42,445 bases of DNA. It comes from an uncultured Duodenibacillus sp. Its GTDB lineage: Bacteria; Pseudomonadota; Gammaproteobacteria; Burkholderiales; Burkholderiaceae_F. This document shows positions 20,054 to 28,945 of the stretch, in pieces. How positions within the stretch are numbered: position 1 is the stretch's first letter; every line of letters starts with the position of its first letter. The notes beneath the pieces were generated by a model. That model was not told the origin of the DNA and ran no database searches. It was given only the letters and a program-made list of their open reading frames with translations. Location of the stretch: positions 1-42,445 of the forward strand of contig CALXQS010000018.1 in assembly GCA_944390715.1 (NCBI GenBank). The letters are read 5' to 3'. Made by a program: the position numbers and the translations under genes.

Positions 20054-21400
20054 CTACTGCTTGTAGTGAATGCCGAGGAAAGCTCCCAACAATTTCAGGG
20101 CGAAATACTCGAAGTCTCTGAAGCCATAGGCGACTCGCTTGATCACCTTGGTGGTGTTGTTTGCGCCTTCAAGGATATTGGTTCCGAACTTCACCACGCA
20201 AGCCGCCGTGATGCCTTCAGCACGTCGACGCAGCATCCTGCCGAATTTGCGGACATCGTCAAAGCCATGTTCGTCGGCAATGGCCTCGCATAGTTCAATG
20301 CACTCGTTGAGCACGCTCAATGCGCTCTGCTCACTGCAGGCTCTCCAGACCGTCTTAAGTTTGGCGGTGACGGCGTAGAGGTCGGCAAACAGTTGGTTGT
20401 TTTCGCGCAGCAGCCGTAAACGTTCCTGCCTGTCTGGAGAAAGAAGATCCTGATCAGTTATGACCAGCCATTCGGCGTTCTTAACGCACTGAACTGCGAC
20501 AGCCCTTGCCCTTTTGTGTTGGGGGAGCTTACGTTGCTTGGCTGGAAGGTTTCGGTACGTCATCAGTGCTTTCTTGATGGAAAACACCTTCGCGGCAGCC
20601 AACACCTGCTTGTTGAGCTGCTGCATCACATGGAAGCGGTCGTAGGCAATCTTCGCGTGAGGCAGATTCTCTTTGATCAGTTTTGGGTAGGCGGCATTCA
20701 TGTCCACCGAAACCGACTCAATCTGCTTATCGATTCCGAGCTCTTGGAGTCGATCAAAGAACGGTTGCAAATCAACTTGCCGTTTTCCTTCGACAACGTG
20801 AATAATGGCTCGCTCATCAAGATCCATCACGACCGTCGCATATTTGTGCCCTTTGTGAATACTGATCTCATCAATAGCCAGACGTCGAATCCGGCTCAAG
20901 TCCTTTTGCCCTCCATGAGCAAGCTGCAGCGCGGCTTTGTCGAGATCCTTGATCAGGGCCCAGTCGAGGCCGGTGATGCGCGAAACGTCCTCAATGCTGA
21001 TTCGGTGCCTCAGAAGCTTTTGAACAAAAGCCCCCAACTGCTTGATGACCAGGTGACCAGGAAGAACCCATTGAGGACGATCTTCGGTTTTGGTACAGCC
21101 GCATCGACAGCGCAGCCTTCTGGACGGCACCACTACCTTGATGCAGCCGCCGGCGGCAATATCCCAGTCGTTGATCAACAGCTTGCGATCTTTATCTTTC
21201 CAGCGATTGCAATAGGCGCCGCATCGAGGACACACCACGCCGTCAAGCAAAGGCTCAAGCACAAGCACGCTCAGCGACTTCGTTTGTTCATTACATTGAT
21301 ATGAAACCAGCCTGTAGCCAGGGTATCGATTCGTGAAATAGGCATTAGCAACGTCTGGGACTTGGAGATTTGAGCGGTAAGAAGGTACACTGACGGCCAC
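20054..21400 (-). CDS. ISL3-family transposase
   Basis: A 448-residue DDE transposase. The N-terminal zinc-binding region has CPRC (57-60) and a CRCGC cluster (98-102), then a helix-turn-helix segment (IEDVSRITGLDWALIKDLD). The catalytic core has Asp in LAIDEISIHKGH, Asp in SVDMNAAYPKLI and Glu in NILEGANN, with the helix RVAYGFRDFEYFALKLLG after it. No frameshift or stop interrupts it, so it may be active. It starts at GTG 21400 behind GAGAGG on the minus strand. The start codon lies in a stable fold-back hairpin (21400-21457). Confidence 0.93.
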   Translation of the reverse strand: MAVSVPSYRSNLQVPDVANAYFTNRYPGYRLVSYQCNEQTKSLSVLVLEPLLDGVVCPRCGAYCNRWKDKDRKLLINDWDIAAGGCIKVVVPSRRLRCRCGCTKTEDRPQWVLPGHLVIKQLGAFVQKLLRHRISIEDVSRITGLDWALIKDLDKAALQLAHGGQKDLSRIRRLAIDEISIHKGHKYATVVMDLDERAIIHVVEGKRQVDLQPFFDRLQELGIDKQIESVSVDMNAAYPKLIKENLPHAKIAYDRFHVMQQLNKQVLAAAKVFSIKKALMTYRNLPAKQRKLPQHKRARAVAVQCVKNAEWLVITDQDLLSPDRQERLRLLRENNQLFADLYAVTAKLKTVWRACSEQSALSVLNECIELCEAIADEHGFDDVRKFGRMLRRRAEGITAACVVKFGTNILEGANNTTKVIKRVAYGFRDFEYFALKLLGAFLGIHYKQ

Positions 21401-21457
21401 GGCATCCTCTCTTGGTTTGTTTTTTAGCTATCTCAAATCTAGCAGGGGGATGCCGTT
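21400..21457 (-). promoter_or_regulatory. Fold-back hairpin over the transposase start
   Basis: On the transposase mRNA, ACGGCATCC (21457-21449) is the exact complement of GGATGCCGT (21408-21400), which contains most of the start codon and part of the Shine-Dalgarno. Such pairing would lower translation of transcripts that enter the element from outside, a known protective device in other insertion sequences. Confidence 0.6.
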
Positions 21458-21504
21458 TTTGTTTGCATGTATTGTCACAGACACTGCCAAAGACTGCGAA
21501 TGAA

Positions 21505-21570
21505 GACTTATCCACAGCCTCTGCCGCTCAGACTACTTACTGGGCTGTAGGCTGAGGCTGTGGGTAAGTT
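21505..21570 (-). repeat. 66-bp hairpin repeat with DnaA-box-like arms, copy B
   Basis: ACTTATCCACAGCC (21506-21519) pairs with GGCTGTGGGTAAGT (21556-21569), with one wobble position. The arms contain TTATCCACA (21508-21516) and its near complement TGTGGGTAA. Read on the minus strand it aligns with 18187-18253 end to end. It lies inside the ISL3 element, between the transposase start and the right inverted repeat. Confidence 0.8.
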
Positions 21571-21617
21571 GCGCAGGGGAACAGGAATAAAATCGGGCGC
21601 CGTTTATTGCCTTGAGT

Positions 21618-21739
21618 CTCGTTCTAAAACGAGGGGATGGGTTAACCATGAAGTTTCCCCATTTTTCCTGATGAACCGTACAATCCTAAATTTGCCTCGA
21701 AATTAACAACTGTCATTTGAATTTAGTCTGCGCTCAACA
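21618..21739 (+). other. ISL3 right end and parC upstream region
   Basis: CTCGTT/AACGAG (21618-21633) forms a small perfect hairpin just inside the element. The right inverted repeat follows to 21677. A TACAAT hexamer at 21679-21684 straddles the outer edge and could be a -10, with a poor -35 inside the repeat. Only 62 bp of non-IS sequence remain before parC, and no strong Shine-Dalgarno precedes ATG 21740. Confidence 0.4.
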
Positions 21740-24457
21740 ATGTCTCGAAAAGATAAGAAATCTCCTACGCTCGATTTGTTTGACTTTTTTGCAGAAGACG
21801 GCCTCACTCAGCCTGATGACTCTGTAGCCGCGGGCGAGAGCTCGACAGCCTTGCATGAGAAGGCTGCCGATGAGTCCGAGAGCATGTCCGGCCCGAACTC
21901 CGACGGTTCGAAGACGAGCGCCGACGACCAGACAACTGCGCCGTTGACTGCTCCGGCAGACCAAAGCGGGGCTGCTTCCGAGGCAGGCATCAGCAGCGAG
22001 CCAAAAGGCGGTTCCGAGGCGATTGAAGAAGACGCTCAGAAAGGGGCAAAAGCGAAGTCGGCCAAGTCTGAATTGGAACTGCCGCAGGTTTTGAGCGACG
22101 GCGGACCGGTGCAAAGCGACGGGGCGCTGACGCTGGCGCGCTACGCGGCGCAAGCCTATCTTGAGTACGCACTTTCGGTTGTCAAGAGCCGTGCGCTGCC
22201 CGATGTGTTTGACGGCATGAAGCCCGTGCAGCGCCGCATTCTCTATGCAATGGACAGAATGCGCTTGGCGCCGCCCGCCAAAGCCGTCAAGTGTGCGCGC
22301 GTTGTGGGCGACGTGCTCGGCAAATACCATCCGCACGGCGATCAGGCCGCTTATGAGGCCATGGTGCGCATGGCTCAAGACTTCAGTCTGCGCTACCCGC
22401 TCATTGACGGAGAGGGCAATTTCGGTTCTCGCGACGGCGACGGCCCTGCGGCCATGCGCTATACCGAAGCGCGTCTGACGAAGATTTCTGAACTGCTTTT
22501 GTCTGAGCTCGACAGCGGCGACGTGGACTTTGTGCCCAATTACGACGGCTCCTTCAAGGAGCCCGTGCAGCTGCCGGCCAAATTGCCCTTTGTGCTTTTA
22601 AACGGCGCCAGCGGCATTGCCGTCGGCATGGCAACTGAAATCCCTCCGCATAATCTGCGCGAAGCTGCGCAGGCCGTTCTGCTTTTGTTGAAAAATCCGC
22701 AGGCTTCCATTGACGACATACTGGCGGTGATGCCGGGGCCGGACTTCCCCGGAGGCGGGCAGATCATAACGCCGGCGGCAGATATTCGGCAGATTTATCT
22801 TGCCGGCCGCGGCAGCCTGCGCGTGCGTGCGCGCTATCACTTTGAAGAAATGCAGCGAGGCATGTGGCAGCTTGTGGTCGATGAGCTACCTCCGGCAGCA
22901 AGCGCTGAACTTGTTCTCTCGCAGATCGAGGAGCTGACCAATCCCAAAACGAAGGCGGGAAAAAAGTCCCTTACAGCTGATCAGCAGGCCGACAAGGCGC
23001 TGGTGCTTTCCATGCTCGACGGCGTACGCAACGAGTGCGACAAGGACACGAAGATGCGTCTTGTGTTCGAGCCCAAGACGTCGCGCATTGACCGAACGGC
23101 GTTCGTCAATCTGCTGCTGTCGAAGACTTCGCTTGAGTGCAATGCCCCCATGAACCTCGTGATGATCGGCACAGATGGCCGTCCGCGGCAAAAGGGGCTG
23201 GTTGAAATTCTCAACGAATGGCTTGAGGCCCGCATGCAGACCGTGCGGCGCAGAACGCAGACAAGGTTCGAAAAGGTGAATCTGCGGCTGCACATTCTCG
23301 AAGGCCGCTCGCTTGCCGTCGACAACATTGACCGCGTCATCGAGATCGTTCGCTTTGAAGAAGATCCCAAGGCTAAGCTTATGGAGGAATTTCATCTCAC
23401 AGACGTTCAGGCGGAGGATATTCTGGAGCTGCGCCTGCGCCAGCTTGCCAATCTCGAGTTCGAACGCGTCCAGGACGAGATGCAAAAGCTGCGCAAAGAG
23501 GCCGCAGAGCTCGAGCGCATTTTGAACGACGAGAGCGTGCTCAAAAACGTTGTTGCGCGCGAAACGCGCGAAGCCGCCAAGCTTTACGGGGATGACCGCC
23601 GCACGCTGATTGAGGAGGCAAGCAGGGCTGCGCTTGAAGTCGTCTGCGCTTCTGAACCGGTGACGGTGGTGATTTCGCGCCAAGGCTTCGTACGCTGCCG
23701 CTCCGGTCACGGTCACGATGCATCGCTGATGAGCTTTAAGCGAGGAGATGAGCTGCTTGAGGCTTTCGAGTGCGAAACAAGCGATACGCTCATTGTGGTC
23801 GGCGGCAACGGACGCGTGTACTCCGTGGGCGTCGATCAGCTGCCTTCGGCGCGAGGCGACGGCAAGCCCATCACGAGTTTTATTGATTTTGAAGCGGGCA
23901 CGGGCATTGCGGGCTACCTTGTGGGTGCCGATGCAGCGCAGGTGGTGCTTTGCAACTCGGCAGGCCTTGGGCTGAGCTGCATGATTCGAAATCTGAAGGC
24001 CCGCGTGCGCTCAGGCAAAACTTTCATGACGCTCGATGCGGGTGCAAAGATGCTTGAGCCCCGCATGGTTGCTTCGGGACAAACGCTTCTGGCGTGTCTG
24101 TCGGGCGAAGGGCGCGTGCTCATCTTTAAGCTCGAGGAATTAAGAAAGCTTCCCGACGGCGGCAAGGGGGTGCGGCTGATGGACCTCAACGCCGGCGAAG
24201 AGCTCCTGATGGCAGTGCCGATTGATCAAAGAGGCGTTGAAGTCAGCGGAATGCGCGGCTCGACAGCCAGAGCCAAGACTCTTGTGCGCGCCGACTTTGA
24301 GCGGCTCATGGCAAAGAGAGCAAGAAAGGGCAGGGAGCCGGAGGTGCGGTTTGTGGTCAATGCCGTTGCCGCGCTGGCCCCCGCAGAATCCGGTTCCGAG
24401 CAGAGCGCGGCGGAAAAGAGCGCGGCGCACGACGACGAACCAGAGCTGCTTGTCTAG
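21740..24457 (+). CDS. parC: DNA topoisomerase IV subunit A, with long N-terminal extension
   Basis: A 905-residue type IIA topoisomerase A subunit; with ParE it unlinks daughter chromosomes. The catalytic core begins near residue 131 ([17 protein letters not shown]), with [30 protein letters not shown] and the active-site Tyr in AMRYTEAR (Y241). The C-terminal beta-pinwheel region is shorter than in GyrA, supporting ParC. At the main quinolone-contact position (Ser80 of E. coli) the residue is Gln (202). Residues 1-128 are an acidic, Ser/Ala/Glu-rich, probably disordered extension, and the last 30 residues are similar in character. No parE lies in the window; an ISL3 element sits 62 bp upstream. 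Confidence 0.93.
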   Translation: MSRKDKKSPTLDLFDFFAEDGLTQPDDSVAAGESSTALHEKAADESESMSGPNSDGSKTSADDQTTAPLTAPADQSGAASEAGISSEPKGGSEAIEEDAQKGAKAKSAKSELELPQVLSDGGPVQSDGALTLARYAAQAYLEYALSVVKSRALPDVFDGMKPVQRRILYAMDRMRLAPPAKAVKCARVVGDVLGKYHPHGDQAAYEAMVRMAQDFSLRYPLIDGEGNFGSRDGDGPAAMRYTEARLTKISELLLSELDSGDVDFVPNYDGSFKEPVQLPAKLPFVLLNGASGIAVGMATEIPPHNLREAAQAVLLLLKNPQASIDDILAVMPGPDFPGGGQIITPAADIRQIYLAGRGSLRVRARYHFEEMQRGMWQLVVDELPPAASAELVLSQIEELTNPKTKAGKKSLTADQQADKALVLSMLDGVRNECDKDTKMRLVFEPKTSRIDRTAFVNLLLSKTSLECNAPMNLVMIGTDGRPRQKGLVEILNEWLEARMQTVRRRTQTRFEKVNLRLHILEGRSLAVDNIDRVIEIVRFEEDPKAKLMEEFHLTDVQAEDILELRLRQLANLEFERVQDEMQKLRKEAAELERILNDESVLKNVVARETREAAKLYGDDRRTLIEEASRAALEVVCASEPVTVVISRQGFVRCRSGHGHDASLMSFKRGDELLEAFECETSDTLIVVGGNGRVYSVGVDQLPSARGDGKPITSFIDFEAGTGIAGYLVGADAAQVVLCNSAGLGLSCMIRNLKARVRSGKTFMTLDAGAKMLEPRMVASGQTLLACLSGEGRVLIFKLEELRKLPDGGKGVRLMDLNAGEELLMAVPIDQRGVEVSGMRGSTARAKTLVRADFERLMAKRARKGREPEVRFVVNAVAALAPAESGSEQSAAEKSAAHDDEPELLV

Positions 24458-24515
24458 GGCATGGCGAGGCTTCTCTGTTTGGAGAGCAAAACGATCTCTT
24501 TCACGCAAGGCAAAA

Positions 24516-26426
24516 ATGCTGATCAATCAGATTTCGGTCAAAAACTTCTCCAAGCGCTTGTCGACGCGTCTGCTGGCATTGACCGCGCTCTGGGTAACGT
24601 TCATCGTGATGACCATCGGATATACGATGGCGCTGAGCTGGCGCATTGAAGACGCTGCCCGTACGCAGAGCATCGTCGGGCAGATGCCTGGCCAGATCTA
24701 CCGCATGGTGATTCTTGTCGACGAGCGTTATCCGCAAGTCAATTTTGAAGCTGAAATGCGCGCTTTCGACATGTCGCTGGGCATCTTCGACATTGCGGCG
24801 GCTCAGGAGTTTCTAAGCACCACTGAAGCTGAGCGCGCGGCGCTTTCCCGGTTTCGCTCTGCGTGGAATGAATCCGTCAAGCCGATACTGTTCAAAATGC
24901 GCAGCACGCAGTCTCTGGACGACAGTCCTGTGATCGAGTCCTATGTGCGCAGTCTCATGGAGCTGCAGACGGCCATCAGCCAAAACCGCGCGCATTTTCT
25001 GTCCGTGCAAAGGCGCCTGCAGATTTTGCTTCTGACGGCTGCCGTCGCCAGTCTTTTTGTCATCATGTGGCTGCTGACGGTTTGGGTGATTCGACCGACG
25101 GAGCGTCTGGGCGAGGCCATGACCGAAGTGGTGCAGGGCAAGCTCAACGCCCGCGTGCATCTGTCCGGCAGCGCTGAATTTGAATCCATCGGCAGGGGGT
25201 TCAACCGCATGGTGGGGCGGCTGCAGGATCTTGTCGAAAATCTGGAAGCCAAGGTCAAGGAAAAAACCGAAGCCGTTGAAGTGCAGAACCGCAATCTCTC
25301 GCAGCTCTACGAAATGACGACGTTTCTCGGTCAGCAGCATACGGTTGACGAACTATGCGAGGGCTTTACCACCAAGCTGATGGACTACACGAAAAACGAC
25401 GGCTGTGCAGTTTATCTGATCAACCGGCGCCGCAAGCATGTTGAACTGGCCGCGAGCTCGGACCTTCACTCAGAAGCGTTCTCGGCGCTCTCGCGCAACC
25501 CGATTTCGGTTGACTCGATTGAGTCGGTCTTTAAAAGCGACATGCCCTTGCGCATCACTGTCGACATGCCTGCCGACTTTCTGCCCAAGCTGCGCTTTGA
25601 GGGCATGAGCGGCTACAAGACGGCCTATGTCTTTCACATCCGCAACGGCCTCAAGGACATCGGCTTTTTCGTGATCTATTTCAAGACCATGGAAAAGCTC
25701 CCGACGCAGAGCTACCGGCTCTATGAGAATTTCGGCACGCACCTGGGCGTGGCCATCGACAACGTGCGTTTGATTGAACGCGACCAGCAGTATGCCGTCA
25801 TTCAGGAGCGCACGCTCATGGCCCAGGGACTGCACGACTCGATTGCACAGTCGCTTTCGTTTTTAAACCTTCAGGTTCAGCTTCTTGAGGCGGGGATTAA
25901 AACGAAGGATCAGTCTCTTGTCGATGATACGGTGGCGCTCATCAAGACCGGCGTCATGGAGTGCTATGAGGACGTGCGCGAGCTGCTGCTCAATTTCCGT
26001 GAGCGTCTGCACAAGGAGAGCTTTGCCGAGGGCATCGCCACCGTCATCGAGCGCTTTGAGATGCAGACCAAGCTCAAGGTGCGGTTGGTGACCCGCGGAG
26101 ACGGGCAGGAGCTCACCGACAAGCAGAAGCTGCAGGTGATCTTCATCATGCAGGAAGCGCTGGCCAATGTGAGAAAGCACTCCAAGGCAACGCAGGTGCA
26201 GGTTGATGTAAGAAATGAAGAAGATTTTGAGCTTGCGGTGAGCGACAACGGCATTGGCATTGATGAAGGCATTCTCAAGGCGCGAAGCAAGCGGCATGTG
26301 GGATTGAGCATCATGCGAGAGCGCGCCTCGAGAATCGGCGCCGTTGTGTCCGTGGAGCCTGTCGCGGCCGAGCTTTACCGCAACGGCACCACGGTGCGGC
26401 TTGTGATTCCGCAGGTTGCCCGCTAA
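24516..26426 (+). CDS. NarX/NarQ-type sensor histidine kinase (HPK7), orphan
   Basis: A 636-residue membrane sensor: helix 1 (about 19-40), a periplasmic domain, helix 2 (168-191), HAMP (192-240), a GAF-like region (about 265-415), then the HPK7 phosphoacceptor QGLHDSIAQSLSFL with His440, and a HATPase with the N box QEALANVRKHS and VSDNGIG. Just after helix 1 the sequence DAARTQSIVGQMPGQIYRM resembles the nitrate-binding P-box of NarX/NarQ, though degenerate. Signal could be nitrate/nitrite or another small anion. The frame is open upstream into parC, but ATG 24516 with AAGG ahead of it fits the family start. No response regulator gene follows or precedes it in the window. Confidence 0.88.
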   Translation: MLINQISVKNFSKRLSTRLLALTALWVTFIVMTIGYTMALSWRIEDAARTQSIVGQMPGQIYRMVILVDERYPQVNFEAEMRAFDMSLGIFDIAAAQEFLSTTEAERAALSRFRSAWNESVKPILFKMRSTQSLDDSPVIESYVRSLMELQTAISQNRAHFLSVQRRLQILLLTAAVASLFVIMWLLTVWVIRPTERLGEAMTEVVQGKLNARVHLSGSAEFESIGRGFNRMVGRLQDLVENLEAKVKEKTEAVEVQNRNLSQLYEMTTFLGQQHTVDELCEGFTTKLMDYTKNDGCAVYLINRRRKHVELAASSDLHSEAFSALSRNPISVDSIESVFKSDMPLRITVDMPADFLPKLRFEGMSGYKTAYVFHIRNGLKDIGFFVIYFKTMEKLPTQSYRLYENFGTHLGVAIDNVRLIERDQQYAVIQERTLMAQGLHDSIAQSLSFLNLQVQLLEAGIKTKDQSLVDDTVALIKTGVMECYEDVRELLLNFRERLHKESFAEGIATVIERFEMQTKLKVRLVTRGDGQELTDKQKLQVIFIMQEALANVRKHSKATQVQVDVRNEEDFELAVSDNGIGIDEGILKARSKRHVGLSIMRERASRIGAVVSVEPVAAELYRNGTTVRLVIPQVAR

Positions 26427-26622
26427 GGGAGGGTGCGTTGAACGCATGAATGAGTTCATCCGGCCAGAGTGCTTGCTGGGCACTCTGTGCCATAATTTTC
26501 GCGCAGCTGCTCTGCCTGCAGGCACGGCTCAAGACAAGGCTTGTGCAGGAAGCATTTGATTTTAAGGTCGTCCCATCTTCTGTCTTTTTTGGGTGGGAAG
26601 CGCAGTTTGATTGTTTTTTAGC

Positions 26623-27759
26623 ATGCGATTTGCCGTTATCTATCCGCTGATCGCTCTTTTCATCTTTTTTCGACTGATTTGGCCGGCTTTTAAGGAAAAA
26701 AGATCGAGGGCAATTCTTTGTGCGCTGGTGATTCCCGGCGCACTTTTTCCTGCTGTCGTGCGTTTTGTCGGCGGCTCAATGGTCGCGCCCGATTTGCCGC
26801 ATGCGGTGATGATTGCCGGTGGCGTGCTGCAGAACATTACTTTCTGCGTTTTCGTGCTGACGCTTTTTCGCGAGGCGGTCTCAGTGCCGGCGCGCATTTT
26901 CGGGCTGCCTCTGGGAGCTTTGGGCAAAAGCAGGATGCTTGCCTGCGCGATCGTGGCGCTGGGCACCGTCGCGGCGCTTTATGGTACGCGGCAGGCCGTG
27001 GACGTGCTCGTCGTCAAAAAGGTTGACGTTGAAGTCGACGCGCTCGATCCCAGACTTGAGGGCTTGACGATAGCGCAGATTTCGGATCTGCATGTCTCGA
27101 GCGCCTTCCGAAAAGAGCGGATGGAGCGCATTGTGCGCGAAGTCAATGCGCAGAACCCCGACATGATTGCGATTACGGGCGATTTCGTTGACGGCGAGGT
27201 GAAGGATCGAGCAGGCGATCTGGCGCCATTGAAGGATCTTCGTGCTCCTCTTGGCGTATGGGGCTGCGAGGGAAATCACGAGCACTATGTCGACTACGAC
27301 GGCTGGAGAAGATTTCTGCCGAGCCTGGGCGTCAAGATGCTCTACAACGCGCATGCGGTCGTTGAAAAAAACGGCGCTTCAATCGTCGTTGCAGGCCTTG
27401 TCGACCCAATGGGGGGACTGCGCTTTGGACGAGAGCTCCCCAATTCAGCCAAAGCTTTTGAGGGAGCGCCGCAGGATGTTCTCAGGGTGCTTTTGCTGCA
27501 CCAGCCGAAGTTTGCTCCGCGCGTTGCAGGCAAGGCCGATTTGATTCTTTCCGGTCACACGCACGGCGCGCAGATTTTTGTGCTTGACCCGATTGTGGAA
27601 AAACTCAACCAAGGCTTCGTCAAAGGTCTCTACAATCTGAGCGACGGCGTCAAGCTCTACGTCAGTCCCGGCACCGATGTCTGGAACGGCTTTTTGCTGC
27701 GCATCGGAACGGCCGGCGAGATTACTTTGCTTACATTAAAGCGCGCGCAAACGCACTAG
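26623..27759 (+). CDS. Membrane-anchored metallophosphoesterase (YkuE/YaeI-like)
   Basis: A 378-residue protein with three to four N-terminal membrane helices (residues 1-130) and a C-terminal calcineurin-like phosphoesterase. Metal-ligand motifs are all present: ISDLHV, ITGDFVDG, GNHEHY, LLLHQP and LSGHTHGAQ. Relatives include E. coli YaeI and Bacillus YkuE, linked to phospholipid or cell-wall phosphoesters; the true substrate is unknown. ATG 26623 was taken; a TTG 12 nt upstream is also in frame. It ends 10 bp before dxr, whose Shine-Dalgarno overlaps its stop codon, so the two are co-transcribed. The 196-bp gap upstream shows CATAAT-like sequence but no clear promoter. Confidence 0.9.
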   Translation: MRFAVIYPLIALFIFFRLIWPAFKEKRSRAILCALVIPGALFPAVVRFVGGSMVAPDLPHAVMIAGGVLQNITFCVFVLTLFREAVSVPARIFGLPLGALGKSRMLACAIVALGTVAALYGTRQAVDVLVVKKVDVEVDALDPRLEGLTIAQISDLHVSSAFRKERMERIVREVNAQNPDMIAITGDFVDGEVKDRAGDLAPLKDLRAPLGVWGCEGNHEHYVDYDGWRRFLPSLGVKMLYNAHAVVEKNGASIVVAGLVDPMGGLRFGRELPNSAKAFEGAPQDVLRVLLLHQPKFAPRVAGKADLILSGHTHGAQIFVLDPIVEKLNQGFVKGLYNLSDGVKLYVSPGTDVWNGFLLRIGTAGEITLLTLKRAQTH

Positions 27760-27769
27760 GATCAATCAA

Positions 27770-28945
27770 ATGGAAAACATTGCCATTTTGGGAGCAACCG
27801 GCTCGATCGGAACCAGCGCTCTTGACGTTATCGCACAATACCCGGACCGCTATCATGTCCGCGTGCTTTGCGCCAACTCAAATGTAAAAAAGCTCGCGCA
27901 GCTTGCCAGCGTCTGGCAGCCTGAGCTTGTGGCTGTTGCGCGAGATGATCTCTACAAGCCTTTGCTCGAAGAGCTCGCTCAGCTTGGCGTGACGCATGTG
28001 AGCGTGGCTTCCGGCACTGAGGCGCTGCGCGCTGTGGCAGGCGACCCGGAAGACGACACGGTCATTCAAGCCGTCGTCGGCGCTGCAGGCGTGCTGCCGA
28101 GCTTTGCTGCCGTGGGAGCAGGCAAGCGCGTGCTGATGGCCAACAAGGAGAGCATCGTGTGCGGCGGCGACATGCTCATGACGCTGGCGCGCCGTACAGG
28201 AGCAAAGATTCTGCCTGTCGACAGCGAGCACAACGCGATCTTTCAATGCCTGCACGCGGGCAATGAGGAAGATGCCTGCGAGGCCAAGCTGTGGCTGACC
28301 TGTTCGGGCGGCCCGTTTCATGCACGCCCCGAGATCGATCTTGAGGGCGTCACGCCTGAGATGGCTTTGGCGCATCCGACCTGGTCGATGGGCCGCAAAA
28401 TAACGATAGATTCGGCTACCCTGATGAACAAGGGGCTAGAGGTGATCGAGGCGCATCACCTCTTCAACAAGCCGGTCGAAGACATCGGCGTCGTCATTCA
28501 TCCGCAGTCGATCGTGCACTCAATGGTCGAATTTGCCGACGGCGCGGTCATTGCTCAGCTCGGCACGCCGAGCATGAAAACTCCGATTGCTTATTGCCTT
28601 GGCTATCCGCAAAGAATTCAGGGGTCGGCCAAGCGGCTGTCGCTGCCTGAGCTCGGAAGGCTCGACTTCGGCAAGCCCGATTTGGAGCGCTTTCCGCAGC
28701 TCGCCTATGCCTATGAGGCGGCCCGTCGCGGGCAAAAGGCTGCCATTGTTTTAAACGCGGCCAATGAAGCGGGCGTAGCGGCGTTTCTCGAGTCGCGCGC
28801 TGGCTTTGTCGACATTGCGCGCGTGTGCCGCGCTATGCTCGATGCGTGCGATGACGCAGCGCTTGCCAGCGTTTCCGACATTTCCGCAATTGACGCAGAG
28901 GTGCGCCAGCTGGCGCAGCAGTGGCTTGCAAAAAATCACCGCTGA
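27770..28945 (+). CDS. dxr: 1-deoxy-D-xylulose 5-phosphate reductoisomerase
   Basis: A 391-residue NADPH-dependent enzyme that makes 2-C-methyl-D-erythritol 4-phosphate, the committed step of the non-mevalonate isoprenoid pathway. The Rossmann start ILGATGSIGTSALDVI, ANKESIVCGG, the metal site LPVDSEHNAIFQ, SCSGGPF-like TCSGGPFH, and the loop WSMGRKITIDSATLMNKGLEVIEA are all present. It supplies precursors for UppS. ATG 27770 follows TAGGA at the end of the upstream phosphoesterase gene. In related genomes dxr sits beside uppS-cdsA and rseP; here it is separated from both. Confidence 0.97.
   Translation: MENIAILGATGSIGTSALDVIAQYPDRYHVRVLCANSNVKKLAQLASVWQPELVAVARDDLYKPLLEELAQLGVTHVSVASGTEALRAVAGDPEDDTVIQAVVGAAGVLPSFAAVGAGKRVLMANKESIVCGGDMLMTLARRTGAKILPVDSEHNAIFQCLHAGNEEDACEAKLWLTCSGGPFHARPEIDLEGVTPEMALAHPTWSMGRKITIDSATLMNKGLEVIEAHHLFNKPVEDIGVVIHPQSIVHSMVEFADGAVIAQLGTPSMKTPIAYCLGYPQRIQGSAKRLSLPELGRLDFGKPDLERFPQLAYAYEAARRGQKAAIVLNAANEAGVAAFLESRAGFVDIARVCRAMLDACDDAALASVSDISAIDAEVRQLAQQWLAKNHR

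Larger units (their letters stand above)
19976..21677 (-). mobile_element. ISL3-family insertion sequence with terminal inverted repeats
   Basis: The left end at 19976 reads GGCTCTTCAGG and continues to AATGGGGAAA. The reverse complement of the right end at 21677 reads GGTTCATCAGG and continues to AATGGGGAAA. About 21 of 24 positions agree. Between them lies one full-length ISL3 transposase gene on the minus strand. The element is about 1.7 kb. The 8 bases outside each end (AAAATGGG left, GTACAATC right) do not match, so no target duplication is visible. The right end lies 62 bp before parC. The segment 21401-21677 is longer than needed because it contains a 66-bp hairpin repeat. Confidence 0.8.

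Noticed and set aside
18187..21570. Composite transposon bounded by the two 66-bp repeats
   Set aside because: The right copy lies inside the ISL3 element, so the pair does not enclose a complete unit.
19968..21685. 8-bp target duplication around the ISL3 element
   Set aside because: The flanking octamers AAAATGGG and GTACAATC differ, also after shifting by a few bases.
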